Shown here piece after piece: positions 21,476 to 33,373 of a DNA stretch of 64,000 nucleotides (positions are counted from its first letter, which is position 1; the number at the start of each line of letters is the position of its first letter). Both the position numbers and the translations under genes were made by a program. The notes under the pieces were generated by a model. It was not told where the DNA came from, did no database searches, and was given only the letters and a program-made list of their open reading frames with translations. Origin of the DNA: Epiperipatus broadwayi (taxonomy: Eukaryota > Onychophora > Udeonychophora > Euonychophora > Peripatidae). Location of the stretch: positions 6,784,853-6,848,852 of the forward strand of contig JAQFVV010000021.1 in the NCBI GenBank assembly GCA_028023455.1, given 5' to 3'.

Positions 21476-22205
21476 AATAAGTACTAAAAAGGCATAATGA
21501 AAACTTGTATAGCATGTAAGATTTTTCAAAGCCCTGTTAGATAAATATAATTTTATAAAAAAATAAAATGTATTTTGTGTACTATAAGTGAGGGGTTATA
21601 AAGGATGTGTTGTGAATAATAAAAGGAAATAATATAGAAAAAAACTGATTTCTGATCTTTACATGCAAAGATAAAAATAATAATTAGTAAGATATGGAGA
21701 AAGTTTTAGGGTGCGTCTATGAAAATATGCCAGTTTAATAAATAATTAATAATACAAATACATCAAAAAACATTATCGCTATTCCCATGTATTTGATTAA
21801 AAATTGTATAATAAAAAGTTTTCACAATAAAATATTATGGGGATTCAACTATAATCTATAGCCTTTTTCAAGGAAAAAAATCTCCTAAAATGTAAATGTA
21901 ATTATATTTAAACAAATATGTAAAAATACACACATCTACATAAAAAATATGTATTATACAGAATCATTCTAGGTGATTAATCATACTAGTGTACTGCCAC
22001 TTTGAATAGATTACGTTATTTTTAAAATATTATACAAATATGTGAGAAAAATATGAAACAAATTAAAGATCCGTGTAATAAAAACAAGCACCTCAGTAAA
22101 GAAAATTATTTTTAAAATATTATAGAAACATTCTGAGCAAAATACAAAATAAAATAAAATCACATCCAATAAAATAGGTTAGAAGTTTTTCAATTGATGT
22201 GCATA

Positions 22206-22297
22206 TTAGATGTATCTATCACAGTTATTGACACGACCTGGTCTCTTAGGTATCTCAATGGCTTCTCTAAACTTTTCTTTGATGGTGAATATTACAT
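22206..22297 (-). other. Possible terminal exon or element C-terminus
   Basis: On the minus strand a good splice-acceptor-like tract (TTACTTCTTTCAG, ending at 22298) precedes 30 codons, including IFTIKEKFREAIEIPKRPG, and a TAA stop at 22208-22206. The EAIEI segment resembles the region of the catalytic Glu in Penelope-like GIY-YIG C-termini, so it may be a third element fragment and not a host exon. The protein is unidentified and the evidence weak. Confidence 0.25.
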
Positions 22298-22778
22298 CTG
22301 AAAGAAGTAAGTTATATAAGCAATACTTTGACAGACAATGATGACAATAAAAGAATTAGTCATATTCTATTCAGACAATGATTTAGTTTCAATTGAGACC
22401 CAGAGAGTTTATAAAATCCCATATGGAGTCTCTTGGGTATTAGGAATTACCACTTCAGTGCAAAGAAAAATAAATGCTCCACTTCTGAAAAATAGCATTG
22501 ATCATTATCAGCACTTTCCCTTTATGTTATGGATATTGATTATAATATAGATTTTTTTAACAGAAACTCTATCCAAATGAATATTCATTCCTAAAAAAAA
22601 ATCAGGAAGACCATCAAAATTCTCAAAATACTTGACTGTTTCACTAAATATTATTATACATGTAAATAATTTCCCATTTGGAAAATTTCCTAAAGTTCAT
22701 TAATCAATATAAATATTAATATTATATTAGTAATTCACCTGTTGACACACTTTTTACATTTAATAAAATAATAATAAT

Positions 22779-23271
22779 TCTTCTTCTTCTTCTTCTTCTT
22801 CTTCTTCTTCTTCTTCTTCTTCTTCTTCTTCTTCTTCTTCTTCTTCTTCTTCTTCTTCTTCTTCTTCTTCTTCTTCTTCTTCTTCTTCTTCTTCTTCTTC
22901 TTCTTCTTCTTCTTCTTCTTCTTCTTCTTCTTCTTCTTCTTCTTCTTCTTCTTCTTCTTCTTCTTCTTCTTCTTCTTCTTCTTCTTCTTCTTCTTCTTCT
23001 TCTTCTTCTTCTTCTTCTTCTTCTTCTTCTTCTTCTTCTTCTTCTTCTTCTTCTTCTTCTTCTTCTTCTTCTTCTTCTTCTTCTTCTTCTTCTTCTTCTT
23101 CTTCTTCTTCTTCTTCTTCTTCTTCTTCTTCTTCTTCTTCTTCTTCTTCTTCTTCTTCTTCTTCTTCTCTTCTTCTTCTTCTTCTTCTTCTTCTTAATTC
23201 TTCTTCTTCTTCTTCTTCTTAATTCTTCTTCTTCTTCTTCTTCTTCTTCTTATTATTATTATTATTATTAT
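22779..23271 (+). repeat. (CTT)n microsatellite about 470 bp, ending in (TTA)n
   Basis: Nearly pure CTT triplets run from 22779 to 23250, with interruptions near 23168, 23195 and 23220 (CTCTT, two TTAATT spots), then about seven TTA units. All pyrimidines lie on one strand, so it is a polypurine/polypyrimidine tract able to form triplex DNA. Confidence 0.95.
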
Positions 23272-25605
23272 TTTTATGGATAGACACTAACTTTTTTGAC
23301 ACATAACATATGATAATTTTTTATAAATTTTGTCAATAAAACGTAGATTTTTCAACAAATGTGACATTTCCTTAAAATAATTTGTTTCGTGTTTTTGCAA
23401 AAAAATATATTTTACTGCTTTTATATATACCATTAGAAATAGTATATAACATGTAAAAATTAAAAAAAGACCACATACCTTCAAATGATATATACATAAT
23501 AAAAAAATAGATAAATATTCTTAATACCGTTTAACAAAAAGGCTATAAAATAAGGCTATTTGTTGCTCATATAATATTCAATTATATACAAGTATGAATA
23601 ACCAAAACTTAGATTATTAAAGTATATGTTGATGATATGGTACCTGACCTTCATAACTATACGAATGATGTGTTATGGGTTCAAAAGCTTAAATTTTGTA
23701 TTTTAAAATTTCAGGCTGTTAACATAAATAGTATGGTGAATGTAATAGTACATTAATATGAGTCTTAAATTCTAAGCATTATTGATACAAGCAATAGCCA
23801 AAATTGATTGTAGCTGTATGAATACTACAACACTAGCATTTAGTATCCATCAATTAGCCCAGGTGGCTCTGCAGTAGTGTAAAGAGATTGCTCTTGACAG
23901 CATTAATAAGAGAAGTAAGTGTTGTAATTATTGCAATTTAAACTTAGGTCATAGCCATAAATTTTTATTACTATATTTTAATTTAACATGTTATAATACT
24001 TTACATAGCATTAAAATAATAGAAGTATCGAATTATTTGCATGTTATTTTATAATATAAAGGAATTGTACACCTATGCAAAATATAGAAAAAATCTTTTT
24101 TTTTTAAATTTTAAACAGTTTCACATCTTCTACCACACCTTCCCCTCAATACTTGACTGTAACATATTTTTCACTAAAATACATATTAAGAGATTATATC
24201 TATGCAAATAACAAAAATAACTTTACCTTTGATACTGCTAGGAGACTATCAATTATTAATTGACATTCTTAAGGAAAAACAAGTTTTTTCTAGTAACCTA
24301 TTAGAGCACATTTGTTCAGAGTTAAAATGGAAGAACAATAAGATAAAAATCTCTTTACATACATAACATTGCCTTACTAACCAAAAATCCTATATCATAA
24401 AAGGTTTTAGACTTTTTAAAATGATATACTAAGTTCTTTATATATATACTATTAAATGATACCTCATTAAAAATAACATATTAGATATTTAGTAACTCAA
24501 ATTCAAATTTATAGTTTTGAGCCTCTCATGATGTCAGTTTTCTCTCTACAGTAATTGTGATAATAAGATTGGTATGCTTGAGGAATTACATTTACATATT
24601 TTCAATAACAGAAGAAAGGAAGCAAGAAAATAGATGATGGTAGAAAAAGATGAGGATAAAAATGAAAAGCACAGGAATCTTTGTCTTTCAAAGTATTTAT
24701 AACTCGTTATCTTCCTAACTTTGATAAACATTATAAAATACAAAGCACAAAAAAATATTATGGGCTTGTTATTTGGGATGAAAATTATGAACTTAATTCA
24801 CAACTATCACACATACTACCATGATTCTACTGAATTTTATAGAACTCAAAAATAATTCATAACCACTAATCACAAAAATGATCAATTTGGCTAAATTGTT
24901 GGGTAAGTACTATTTAGTAATAAATTTTAGAGAAATGCATTAATAATGATGGTTTATGTTTATCTGTTATTATAACATTAAAAACTAAATAACTGTAATG
25001 GTTATTGTTTGGGAATTTATAAGATGTATGGACACTGGAAGGGACCTTAGTGGACTCATGATTTATGAAATTTGAGTTCCAAAATCTGACATTCTACCAC
25101 TTCTCTGAATAAGGCGATGAATTATATCACTCACATTACTTAAATAATAACAATAAAAAATATGTTAAACCACTAAACATCACATGATCACTATTTTTTA
25201 TGATTGCTCATAATGGTTATTAAAACAGGCAAAACTCTCCATACAGTAGGGCCACTTAATGCAAGCACCTGTTTTAAAAATACAAGTTGTAAATAACATG
25301 AACAAAATTATACAATACGGAGACTTCTTTGGTCGAATAGTAACATTTTGCTCTCTTTTCTATTTTAACTCATGCTTGGTACTGGGTGTTCATTCACCCA
25401 CTGTTTCATAATCATACTATTATATTTAATAATGGTCACTTGTTTTCTCATCTCTAATTTTCAACTTACATTTTATTAGATATGAAGTATTCAGTCATTC
25501 ACTATAACTCAATCTATCTTCTATATCTTTCCTTATTTATTTGTAATTGAATAGTTAGTGAAAGTCTATTATGCTGAAAAAATTAAAAATATATACTTCC
25601 CTTAC
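23272..25605. other. AT-rich stretch, one family E end fragment
   Basis: At about 25225-25260, AAAACAGGCAAAACTC matches the outer end of the family E repeat. No genes or RNAs were recognised in the rest. Confidence 0.4.
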
Positions 25606-25945
25606 AGATTTACAATATAGCACTGCTTTTCACCAGGCTGGTCATATTCATATTACTAACATGGGTATGTAGAAGAAAAAACTTATAAATTAATTAGTAT
25701 CGAGGTTGTTTGTGATGAACACAAAGATTGACAAATAAAATAGAATGAATTGTGGTTTATTACAAATAATACCCATACAATAAATGAAAAAGAATCATGA
25801 GTTGTATTAACATGCAAGTGGTATATTTAAATTTACAATTTGCATACTAATAACATATAAATTCATTCTTCTATATACATATCTTAGTGCTATAAAATGC
25901 CCAGCCTGGTCAAAAGCAGTCCTATGCTGTAAATCTGTAAAGGAA
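25606..25945. repeat. Fold-back repeat, family F
   Basis: The outer arms ACAGATTTACAATATAGCAC-TGCTTTTCACCAGGCTGG (from 25606) and CCAGCCTGGTCAAAAGCAG-TCC...GCTGTAAATCTGT (to 25938) are inverted copies. Inner portions (ACATGGGTATGTAGAAGAA / TTCTTCTATATACATAT) also pair. The spacer of about 160 bp includes AATACCCATACAA. Related to 810-1000. Confidence 0.65.
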
Positions 25946-26299
25946 TTATAATTATATAACCTTTCCAGTATAGTGGACCTTACTATTGACTTATTCTGTT
26001 ATTCAGTTTTATTTTATATTCATATGCTCTTTAATATTGGACATTGATTTACCCATTCTATTTTAGTCTCATTTTATATTCAATATTATATATTACTCTC
26101 TAATATGGAACATTTCTGTAATTGTACAAATCTTTATACCATCCATTTTTGTACAACAATAATATTCTATTTTAATAAGAAAAGAGGAAGTAAATTTTAT
26201 ATTAGCAATAGATAAAAAGATTACTTTTGATAAATGTAATTTATCACAGACAGCGTGATATATCTTATACCCTCAGTAGAATTTAAAAACAACTAAACA

Positions 26300-26455
26300 T
26301 CACACGATCACTGATGAAAGCCACAAGTTAGAAATTAGTCTGGGGATATTAGAGGAGTAGGCACTAGATAGTGATTTTATTCACTAACCTTTCTGCAGCC
26401 ATGAATACTCTGGCTTACACTGAATAGCACTACTATATGTGGAGTTTTGCCTCTG
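26300..26455 (+). repeat. Family E repeat, single arm with hammerhead-like core
   Basis: CTGATGA (26311-26317), a weak AGC/GTT stem, GAAA (26331-26334), TTAGTC and TGGGGA, then TTAGAGGAGTAGGCACTAG and an ATGTGGAGTTTTGCC end as in 13885-14352. The helix I partner upstream (CGATCA) no longer matches, so only the core boxes are preserved. Confidence 0.55.
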
Positions 26456-27149
26456 TGTAGAATTTAAGAACATATAAAAACAACCATATATAATTACATG
26501 GGCAAATAAAAGAATGAATTAACATGTTTACTTTTTTTATAAAATTTAATTATGACATTTTGATTATTTCAAGAAGACTTTCAATGTAAATATAAGGTTA
26601 GTAGATTATACTTTCTTCTATAAAAGACTAATTAAGCAAAACTTTTTATAAATAACTTTTTTTAGAGAGAAAACTGTCTTTTTCTTTTTTCTTAGATTAT
26701 AAAGAGAAATATACATCTACATATTTTTTTTAATTTTATGCGCATAACTTTAACATTATTGCTTATGTCATATAAACCTTGTTGTTTTTTTATGTCTCTT
26801 AGTATAAAGAAGCCTATTAAATTCTATCACATTTAATTAAAAAAGATTTTTGCATAAAAATGAAGACAATTAAAATTGGGACACTGGTACTATGCACTAC
26901 AAGAAAAATATTAACATAAAACAATTAATCTAATATAATTAAACAAATATAACACATCTTTGACAAAATATTTTACTCCATTTTATATTTTTTGATACTG
27001 ATATACAAATATGATTTTTTTTACAAATAATCTAGCATATTTTCAAAACAAATCTTCAGTTAGCAACAATAAGATTTTTTCTGCAAAAATATTTTGAATA
27101 AATTGTATTAACAAATTTGATAAAAAAGGACTAAGTTATTCAAAACAAT

Positions 27150-27150
27150 A

Positions 27151-27197
<47 letters not shown>

Positions 27198-27240
27198 GTA
27201 GTAGTAGTAGTAGTAGTTTTGTTTTTATTAACTTGAATTT

Positions 27241-27305
<65 letters not shown>

Positions 27306-27345
27306 ATAATAATAATAATAATAATAATAGTGGTAATAGTAGTGC
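27150..27345. repeat. Mirror-arranged trinucleotide repeats
   Basis: (TTA)n then (GTA)n, a short unique linker (about 27218-27238), then (TAC)n and (TAA)n. The second half is the reverse complement type of the first, so the block can fold into a long hairpin. Open frames of poly-Leu/Val/Ile are artefacts of the repeat. Confidence 0.85.
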
Positions 27346-27554
27346 TCTTTTCAATTAATGATGATTATTAATACCATGATTTTAATAAAATAATTAATAC
27401 CATTAAACATTTGTAAACATATTTTTTAAATGTAAACTAATATTAGTAGCCACAGATGAAAAAAATGAAGCCAAATATGTAGATTTAATATATACCTTTC
27501 ATAGGAACAATTTTCAGAACGACATGATCTATGAAGATTGTTTCAATTTTGACA

Positions 27555-28500
27555 TTTTTACATCGTGTAGGAAGATAGTTGTAGACAGTTAATGAATAAT
27601 ATTTCTGTATTGTAATTTTCACTACACCACTCTGATGCAAGGTAGGACTTTGTTCTATTCATTTTTAATACATTGTGTGGAATTGTGAACTCTTTAAACA
27701 AATGACCAATGACATGTGAAAAAGATGTATAATTCCCAAGATGCACATTTCTGCTGAACTAAAACTCTTCTGTTGCCCAGGTCATAATCTCTATTATGCA
27801 TATCATTATTATTCAGTAAATATATAACCAATTACTGCAATGAAATTGATGTCAAACATATTGCCCTCAAAACTTTAACAAAACCTACTTCATGGGAGTA
27901 CATTAATAATTTTTATTAGTCATTCATTAGCCTAGAGATTATACACTTGATGAATAATATTTCTGTAGTGCAATTTTTACTACACCATTCTCATGAAAGT
28001 TAGAGACTGGTTTGTATTCACTTTTAACATCTTCTGGAAGAATGTAATCATGTGATATATCTATGATCACACCCTTCCAAAGACTTTAAAAATGGATCAC
28101 AACCAGGCTATAATCCATTTAATGAATAATATTTTTGTAATGTAATTTTCACTACAGCATTCTCATGCAAGGTAGGGCCTGGTTTCCATCTACTTTTACC
28201 ACCTGATAGGGGTTTAATCATAAACATATGATGATCATATGTCTATGATTACACCCCTCCACAGGTGTTAAAAGTAAATAGAAACAAGGGCCTATCTTGT
28301 GTGAGAGTGGCGTATTAAAAATTACACCTCATGTCATATGTTTATGATTAAACCCCTATCAGGTGGTAAAAGTAGATAGAAGCCAGTCCCTCCCTTGTGT
28401 GAGAATGGTGTAGTGAAAATTACACTACAGAAATATTATTCATTAAATGAATAAACTCTGGTCTAAGTAATGACTAATAAAAATTATTAATATAATGTCA
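27555..28500. repeat. Cluster of inverted family H repeats
   Basis: The block GAATAATATTTCTGTAGTG-TAATTTTCACTACACCA-TTCTCATGCAAGGTAGG recurs at about 27590, 27950 and 28120, and inverted at about 28295 and 28390-28440. An inner portion TACTTTTACCACCTGATAGG-GGTTTAATCATAAACATATG is mirrored by CATATGTTTATGATTAAACC-CCTATCAGGTGGTAAAAGTA. The units behave as a palindromic MITE-like family with several nested or tandem insertions. A further unit is at 13400-13530. No transposase sequence was found. Confidence 0.65.
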
Positions 28501-28934
28501 TCGAGTTATAGACAATTTTTTTAAAAATGTGACATCTTTCTGATTTATTCAAATTAACAGTGCCATTTTTTTATATTATTTTTTTATATTATCAAGGATA
28601 TTTAAAAAAATTGCAAGCAATTTTTAATCATTCGTGCATATGAATTTCAGTCTTTTTAATCAATCCTCTTAATATTTGTGTTGCATTACTTTAATTTCCT
28701 TGTAAAAGATGAGGCTGATCAAAATATAAAATTGCATACAATAAAATTATATTTATTATCATCTGAACAAGACTTTTTTTAATTGTATGTGCATCTATAT
28801 ATATATACAAATTTTAAGAGAAAAATATGTTAACATATAACTTGTGTTAAACTACATAAATCAGTTAATATCATTATATCGTTTCACCTTTCCTTTAGAA
28901 ATATGGATTTTTCTGCAGTACAGGCTTTTTCATA

Positions 28935-29015
28935 CCTGCATTTATATACGTAATATATAGGGGGTTTGAACTCAGATTGTCACACGATCCTCAACCATCC
29001 GTGCTATTATGTCGA
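28935..29015 (-). mobile_element. SINE family B fragment
   Basis: Plus-strand TATATACGTAATATATAGGG, TTTGAACTCAGATTGTCACACGATCC is the reverse of the family B tRNA-like 3' half, including a B-box-like GAGTTCAAA. The A-box side is lost. Confidence 0.45.
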
Positions 29016-29029
29016 TAAAAAACATTGTA

Positions 29030-29290
29030 TTTATATATTGGACTATTTCTATCATTTAATATTAAATATTGAAAGTGTATGAATTTTTTTTTACTTTATT
29101 TAAATATTCCGATTACATTTGACTTTTAGTATTAATACACAGTTTAAGTATTAGTAACAGTATAATATAATTGAAAGATTTAAATAAAGTTGTAATTCTT
29201 CTAAAGTTATTCAATACTTAATATTAGATGGTGGAAATAATCCAAATAACTAAAATATCATCACAAATCTTGAGGAAAATACTCAAACAT
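29030..29290. mobile_element. SINE family A bodies, inverted pair
   Basis: The left half runs on minus (TGGACTATTTCTATCATTTAA-TATT, then TTTACTTTATTTAAA) and the right half on plus (GATTTAAATAAAGTTGTAATT, then ATATTAGATGGTGGAAATA). They meet near 29150. Neither half keeps the tRNA-like head. Confidence 0.55.
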
Positions 29291-29439
29291 TATTTCAGAA
29301 CAAAAATATTTTTTTTTCCTTATCACAAACAACGATAGGTATGATTGGGATAATATAATAATTCAATGTTTATATTAACAGCAAGGTAACACACACTTGG
29401 ATGAATCTGAAATAATGTGACACATAATCAATTTCATTT

Positions 29440-30125
29440 CAGCAACTATAATTTTACAGCAAGATGAAGAATTCTCCAAATTTAATCCGGTTTTCCAGAT
29501 CCTACCCTCTTTTCAGAACATCACACACACAAATTTCATTAATATATAAATCATTTCATATAAGATCTCTTGCTAGTTCATTTATAATCTCTTGAGATCA
29601 AGTTTAAAATTTCAACTACCAATCTATAATCTTTTTCACTATTATGTCTATCCAAGCTCCACTTAAGTCACTTAATTTGCTCAGTGTTAATTACTTGTTG
29701 TTGTTTTTTTTCATTTAAATATTTTGCTTTAAATTCCTTTGTATAACTCCTATTATACATCTTTCCATACTTTGTTTGGGTGATCTGAAGTCTCTTAATT
29801 GCCCTTATATTAAGTGCTGAACTACCAGATCCCTAAGTAAGAATTGATAAAATGCATTTAACAAAAATCTTTCCAAATATGTAGGTATATTTCCTCTTAA
29901 GTTATTTCTACCAATCATACTTTTATTACATGTAATTCTGTTTTGTAATTTTATATACTATATTTCCATATCATTGATAATCTTACCAAGGTATTTGTAG
30001 TTATTAATCTCTTCTAATTCACAATTATCAATCTGTATTTCCTTAAGTTCTGAGATATCCATTGAATGTTACTTTACTTTTTATAATAATTTTGTTTTAG
30101 ACCTATATTTTTACTTTAACATATG
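29440..30125 (-). pseudogene. RTE C-terminal domain remnant
   Basis: Frames on minus read LEEINNYKYLGKIINDMEI, then a MERCIIGVIQRNLKQN segment and a LSKLSDLSGAW segment. These correspond to the YLG turn after the RT thumb, the MER-GV-R-R region and the conserved L-W-GH region of RTE proteins. Stops and shifts interrupt every 20-40 codons. The assignment rests on motif order. Confidence 0.6.
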
Positions 30126-30139
30126 TAAAATTGTATGTT

Positions 30140-31065
30140 ATCTGAAAAATATAGATAACAGAACATAATAACCATGTATTTTTATTCCTTTCAACTTCAG
30201 GATATTTTTGTTCAAATACATTACCCAGAATTATCTGTAAGTAGACTTATAATGAGTCATATTTAATAAACTTGCAAACTTAACTTTATTTTTCATTTAT
30301 TAATGCCCATTTATTCAATCTGATAAGAGAATTCCTCTTTTATCTGACCTCCAACTGTATATATTGTAAATAAGTCAATATTGATATTCAAAAAGGGCTG
30401 AAACCTATAATTAGCAGGGATCTAAGTTCACAAATTAATCAAGCCGGCTTAATATTTTATATAATATTTTAAATTAAAATATTACTAAACTCAGCAGTAT
30501 GTAAATGACTTTTTACCATTTCCTAAATATATAATCTGTAGGAATATCAATGTCAGAACATTCTTATTGAAATACATTATCAATGTTGTAATTATAAATT
30601 TATTTAGTAAGTAATATTCATTAATATTCATCAAGCCTCAAGTGCATGCATATAAAAATGCGATAGATGTGACCTCTACAGGTCTTAAACCACAAGCTTA
30701 CTCTTTGGAAGAAAAGAGGGGAACCTTCTTTACTTTAACCTACTTTCTATTTAAATAGGTGAAGCTGAAGCGGTTCGATCTGAGAGAGTGAAGTTACTCA
30801 ATACTTCACTAATTAAGTCCACATTTTTTATTACACATTAATACTCATGAAATCTTTCGATATACTACTGTTGGCATATTTATAATATATATGGGTGGAG
30901 ATGAGATAAAAGAGAAATTCTTTTATCAGACTGAGTGAATGTTCATTGATAAATGAAAAGTAAAATTATATTTGCAAGTTTATTAAAAATGACTCGTTTT
31001 GAGAGTGCTTTCAAATAATTCTGGATAATGTATTTGAAGGAGAATGTTCTGTTATTAATTATATT
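30140..31065. repeat. Inverted duplicate flanking an LTR-like insert
   Basis: Segment 30140-30370 is a diverged reverse complement of 30890-31065. For example GATAAAAGAGGAATTC on the minus strand of the first matches GATAAAAGAGAAATTC on plus in the second, and TTTGCAAGTTTATTAAA is shared. The LTR-like repeat at 30584-30869 lies between them. This could be an inverted rearrangement of the RTE body or two copies of an unidentified element. Confidence 0.55.
30584..30869 (+). mobile_element. Solo LTR-like repeat
   Basis: It starts TGTTGTAATTATAAATTT, keeps ACCTCTACAGGTCTTAAA, the TATTTAAATAGGTGAAGC TATA-like region and AATACTTCACTAATTAAG, and ends near ATACTAC. It is homologous to 3033-3340, but clearly diverged from it. 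No obvious short target duplication was found. Confidence 0.55.
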
Positions 31066-31164
31066 CCTAAACAGTGGTAAAAAGTTGCTTAAATGCTGTG
31101 GAAAATTAGTAATATTTTATTCATATAGTGTATATAATCACACTATCATATATTCAAATGTTAA

Positions 31165-31620
31165 TTATCTTAATCTCACCATATATTCTAAACACTGCTG
31201 TTGCATTTTGATATTCTTCAGAATAAGACAATATCTTGGACGCTGACTATCCAAAACTTTAATCACAGGGTAAATGTTTATAGAATAAAACACCATTTCA
31301 TAATCTACTAATCTGAAGTAGAATGGCGACAAATATGTATTGGTTCTTTTCATAACTTTTTTCAATATTTGGAAGTGATCCACTCTGCTAAAACCATTTT
31401 CAAATCTTGCTGCTCCTTATGTTTGGTTTCAATTCAAGATTCACTGTGAATGAGTTGTAATTATTTCGGTAAAAATTTTGTTTAGAACTGATAGAAGATT
31501 GATAATTTGTAATTTCCAATATCGATTTATTACCGTTTGCATTTTTCAGTCATGTGATACAGCTTCATCATTTATACATTTGATATGTAGTTTTGTCAAC
31601 ACTTTTTTTTTCTTTGCCAT
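31165..31620 (-). pseudogene. RTE reverse transcriptase fragment
   Basis: The longest intact frame (31383-31165) reads DHFQILKKVMKRTNTYL then FRLVDYEMVFYSI. This matches the RT block with the first catalytic Asp (FVDYEKAFDS-type) and ends LEYMVRL, where RTE proteins have an NATA-RL motif. Just upstream in another frame are RAARFENGF (QAGFR-type motif) and an IGNYKLSIFYQF stretch equivalent to the NYRPISLLS motif. The YADD box was not found downstream. Confidence 0.7.
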
Positions 31621-31739
31621 CTATTTCATTTAAGATATTGATAAACAGTTCCATTAATTCTGATAATTGCATTTATCATTTCTTCATTTAACATATTTAG
31701 CAGTATAGCAGATGTAGTAATTGATGTGACTGTATTGGA

Positions 31740-32050
31740 ATTTTTATTTATTCATCATCATCATTAATCATTATCAATCTACTGCAAAATAAAGATCTCT
31801 CCAAGTTCAATCCATCTTCTCTAATCTCTAGCCTCTATTCTCCACATCATCCCTGCACAGTGTCTTATTTCATCCATCCATCTCACACGTGGTCTCTTTC
31901 TGGGTCTTTTACAATCTCTTGGAAACAGGTTTAAGATTTCAATTGTCCATCTATTACCATTTCTTCTAGCAATATGTCCAGCCAACTTCAGTCTTTTAAT
32001 GATGTCAGTAACATCTGTTTGTTCTCTTACTCATATATTGGGTTTTTGAT
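31740..32050 (-). mobile_element. Younger RTE tail nested in the older RTE
   Basis: On minus, VTDIIKRLKLAGHIARRNGN, RWTIEILNLFPRDCKR and PRVRWMDEIRHCAG read almost continuously, a textbook RTE C-terminus and better preserved than the surrounding element. It ends in a short GATGATGATGAA tail (about 31753-31768), typical of RTE 3' ends. It sits between the linker and RT parts of the older copy, so it inserted later and is 5'-truncated to about 300 bp. Confidence 0.7.
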
Positions 32051-32747
32051 CTCTTCTTGTTACTCATCATTATCACTATTTAATTTTTTGTAGAAAGCCT
32101 TCACATATTTTTATGATTTTCCTTTTTTAAATAATATTTACATATTTTCTTCTTATTGATGTAATAATCTTTCTCACAATACCAACATGTTTTATATTTT
32201 TTGAGATTTTTACTCTCTTCAATTTATTTCCTTGGCCATTCAAAGATATGTTTTTTGCTATATCACTATTAATTTTTTATCCATCTATTTTATCATAGAT
32301 ATTTAATTATTTTTAAATTGATAATTTTTAAATGGCTCTTTGCAAATTTATTGTTGAATTGTTCTCTCCTATCTTGTTGCAATTCTTACTAAAATATCAA
32401 TTAAATTTTTAGTGACCAAAGTTAAGTTTAAAACCACCATCTTTAAAATCTGCCACTATTATAAAATGATTAGACTTTCAAGTTCTTGGATGCTGTGATA
32501 AGAAAAGCTTAGAATTTATGTATTTTAGATTAAGCATAGCACTTTTGATTTGTATTTATGGTCTCATATTCATACCAGTAACTATTGAGTAGAAGGGTGA
32601 ATATAAATTTAAGTTCATTTAAATTCATTCAAATGTATGCAGTTTATTAGATAGCCACTTTGTTGAGAGCCTTTTTTTGTCTAAGAAAAGCTCATTTAAC
32701 AGTACCAGAAATCTAAGAATATGAGCTGTTTATATTGCCTTTCTTAA

Positions 32748-33373
32748 TAGTTTTCATCTCTTTAGTTTTGCACTAGTGTGTATTTTTCATTTTACTAAAT
32801 GATAATTTCTCCCTGTATTGAACCTAATAAAAGCATTTAAATCTTAAAATGCATATTTTCTGTTTATTAAAGGATAATATAATTTTGTTGAACTTTTATT
32901 TAGATGATACTATGTCCTTTTCCATTTAGTACTTTTCTCAAAGAAAGAATTCATAATATATAATTATTTTTCTGCATACTCCACAAGTGTATATGCTACC
33001 TCATTTTTATTATCATCACCAAATTTATCCACATCACTTGCATCTGTCAATATCTTTCCTTTTGTAGCAATACTGTCTCCCATGATAATTTTAAGATATT
33101 GTTTGACATGAAAAAAATATTTTGTACATCCATATAAAAATTCCCTACTTTGTCATAATGAGAATTTGCTAGGGCATATAAATCTGAATTATTTACAATT
33201 AATATTTTTTTAAAAAGTTTAATAATTATTACTATTATTCTTTCTGATGAATCACCAATCTCCACATTCATGTTTTTCCATTTTTTTTTTTTGCAATGAT
33301 TCACTCCATTTGCATCTCCAATGTTTGTATTTTTATCATAAAATGCATATCCAATGTGCCAGTTGAAAAGCAA
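32748..33373 (-). pseudogene. RTE endonuclease domain remnant
   Basis: The frame 33373-33047 includes HIGYAFYDKNTNIGD, a SERI segment, YALANSHYDKVGNFYMDVQ (the VYAPTSS-EEV-FYEDV-type block). The next frame has DKFGDDNKNEVAYTLVEYAEK and LYIMNSFFEKSTKW, followed by FIRFNTGRNYHLVK, equivalent to the SDH-containing last motif. The catalytic GDFNAK motif is not readable and SDH has become RNYH, so this domain is inactive. Confidence 0.65.

Larger units (their letters stand above)
29440..33373 (-). mobile_element. RTE-type non-LTR retrotransposon, decayed and interrupted
   Basis: Read on the minus strand, endonuclease pieces (33373-32748), a linker, reverse transcriptase pieces (31620-31165) and the RTE-style C-terminal region (30125-29440) follow in the correct order over about 3.9 kb. 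The frame is broken many times. Two insertions interrupt it: a younger RTE tail (32050-31740) and an LTR-like repeat (30584-30869), together with an inverted duplicated segment (30140-31065). RTE elements normally encode one protein with an AP-type endonuclease and RT and insert by target-primed reverse transcription. This copy is dead. Confidence 0.65.

Noticed and set aside
22779-23250. CRISPR-like regular repetition
   Set aside because: It is a simple CTT microsatellite without spacers, in eukaryotic sequence.
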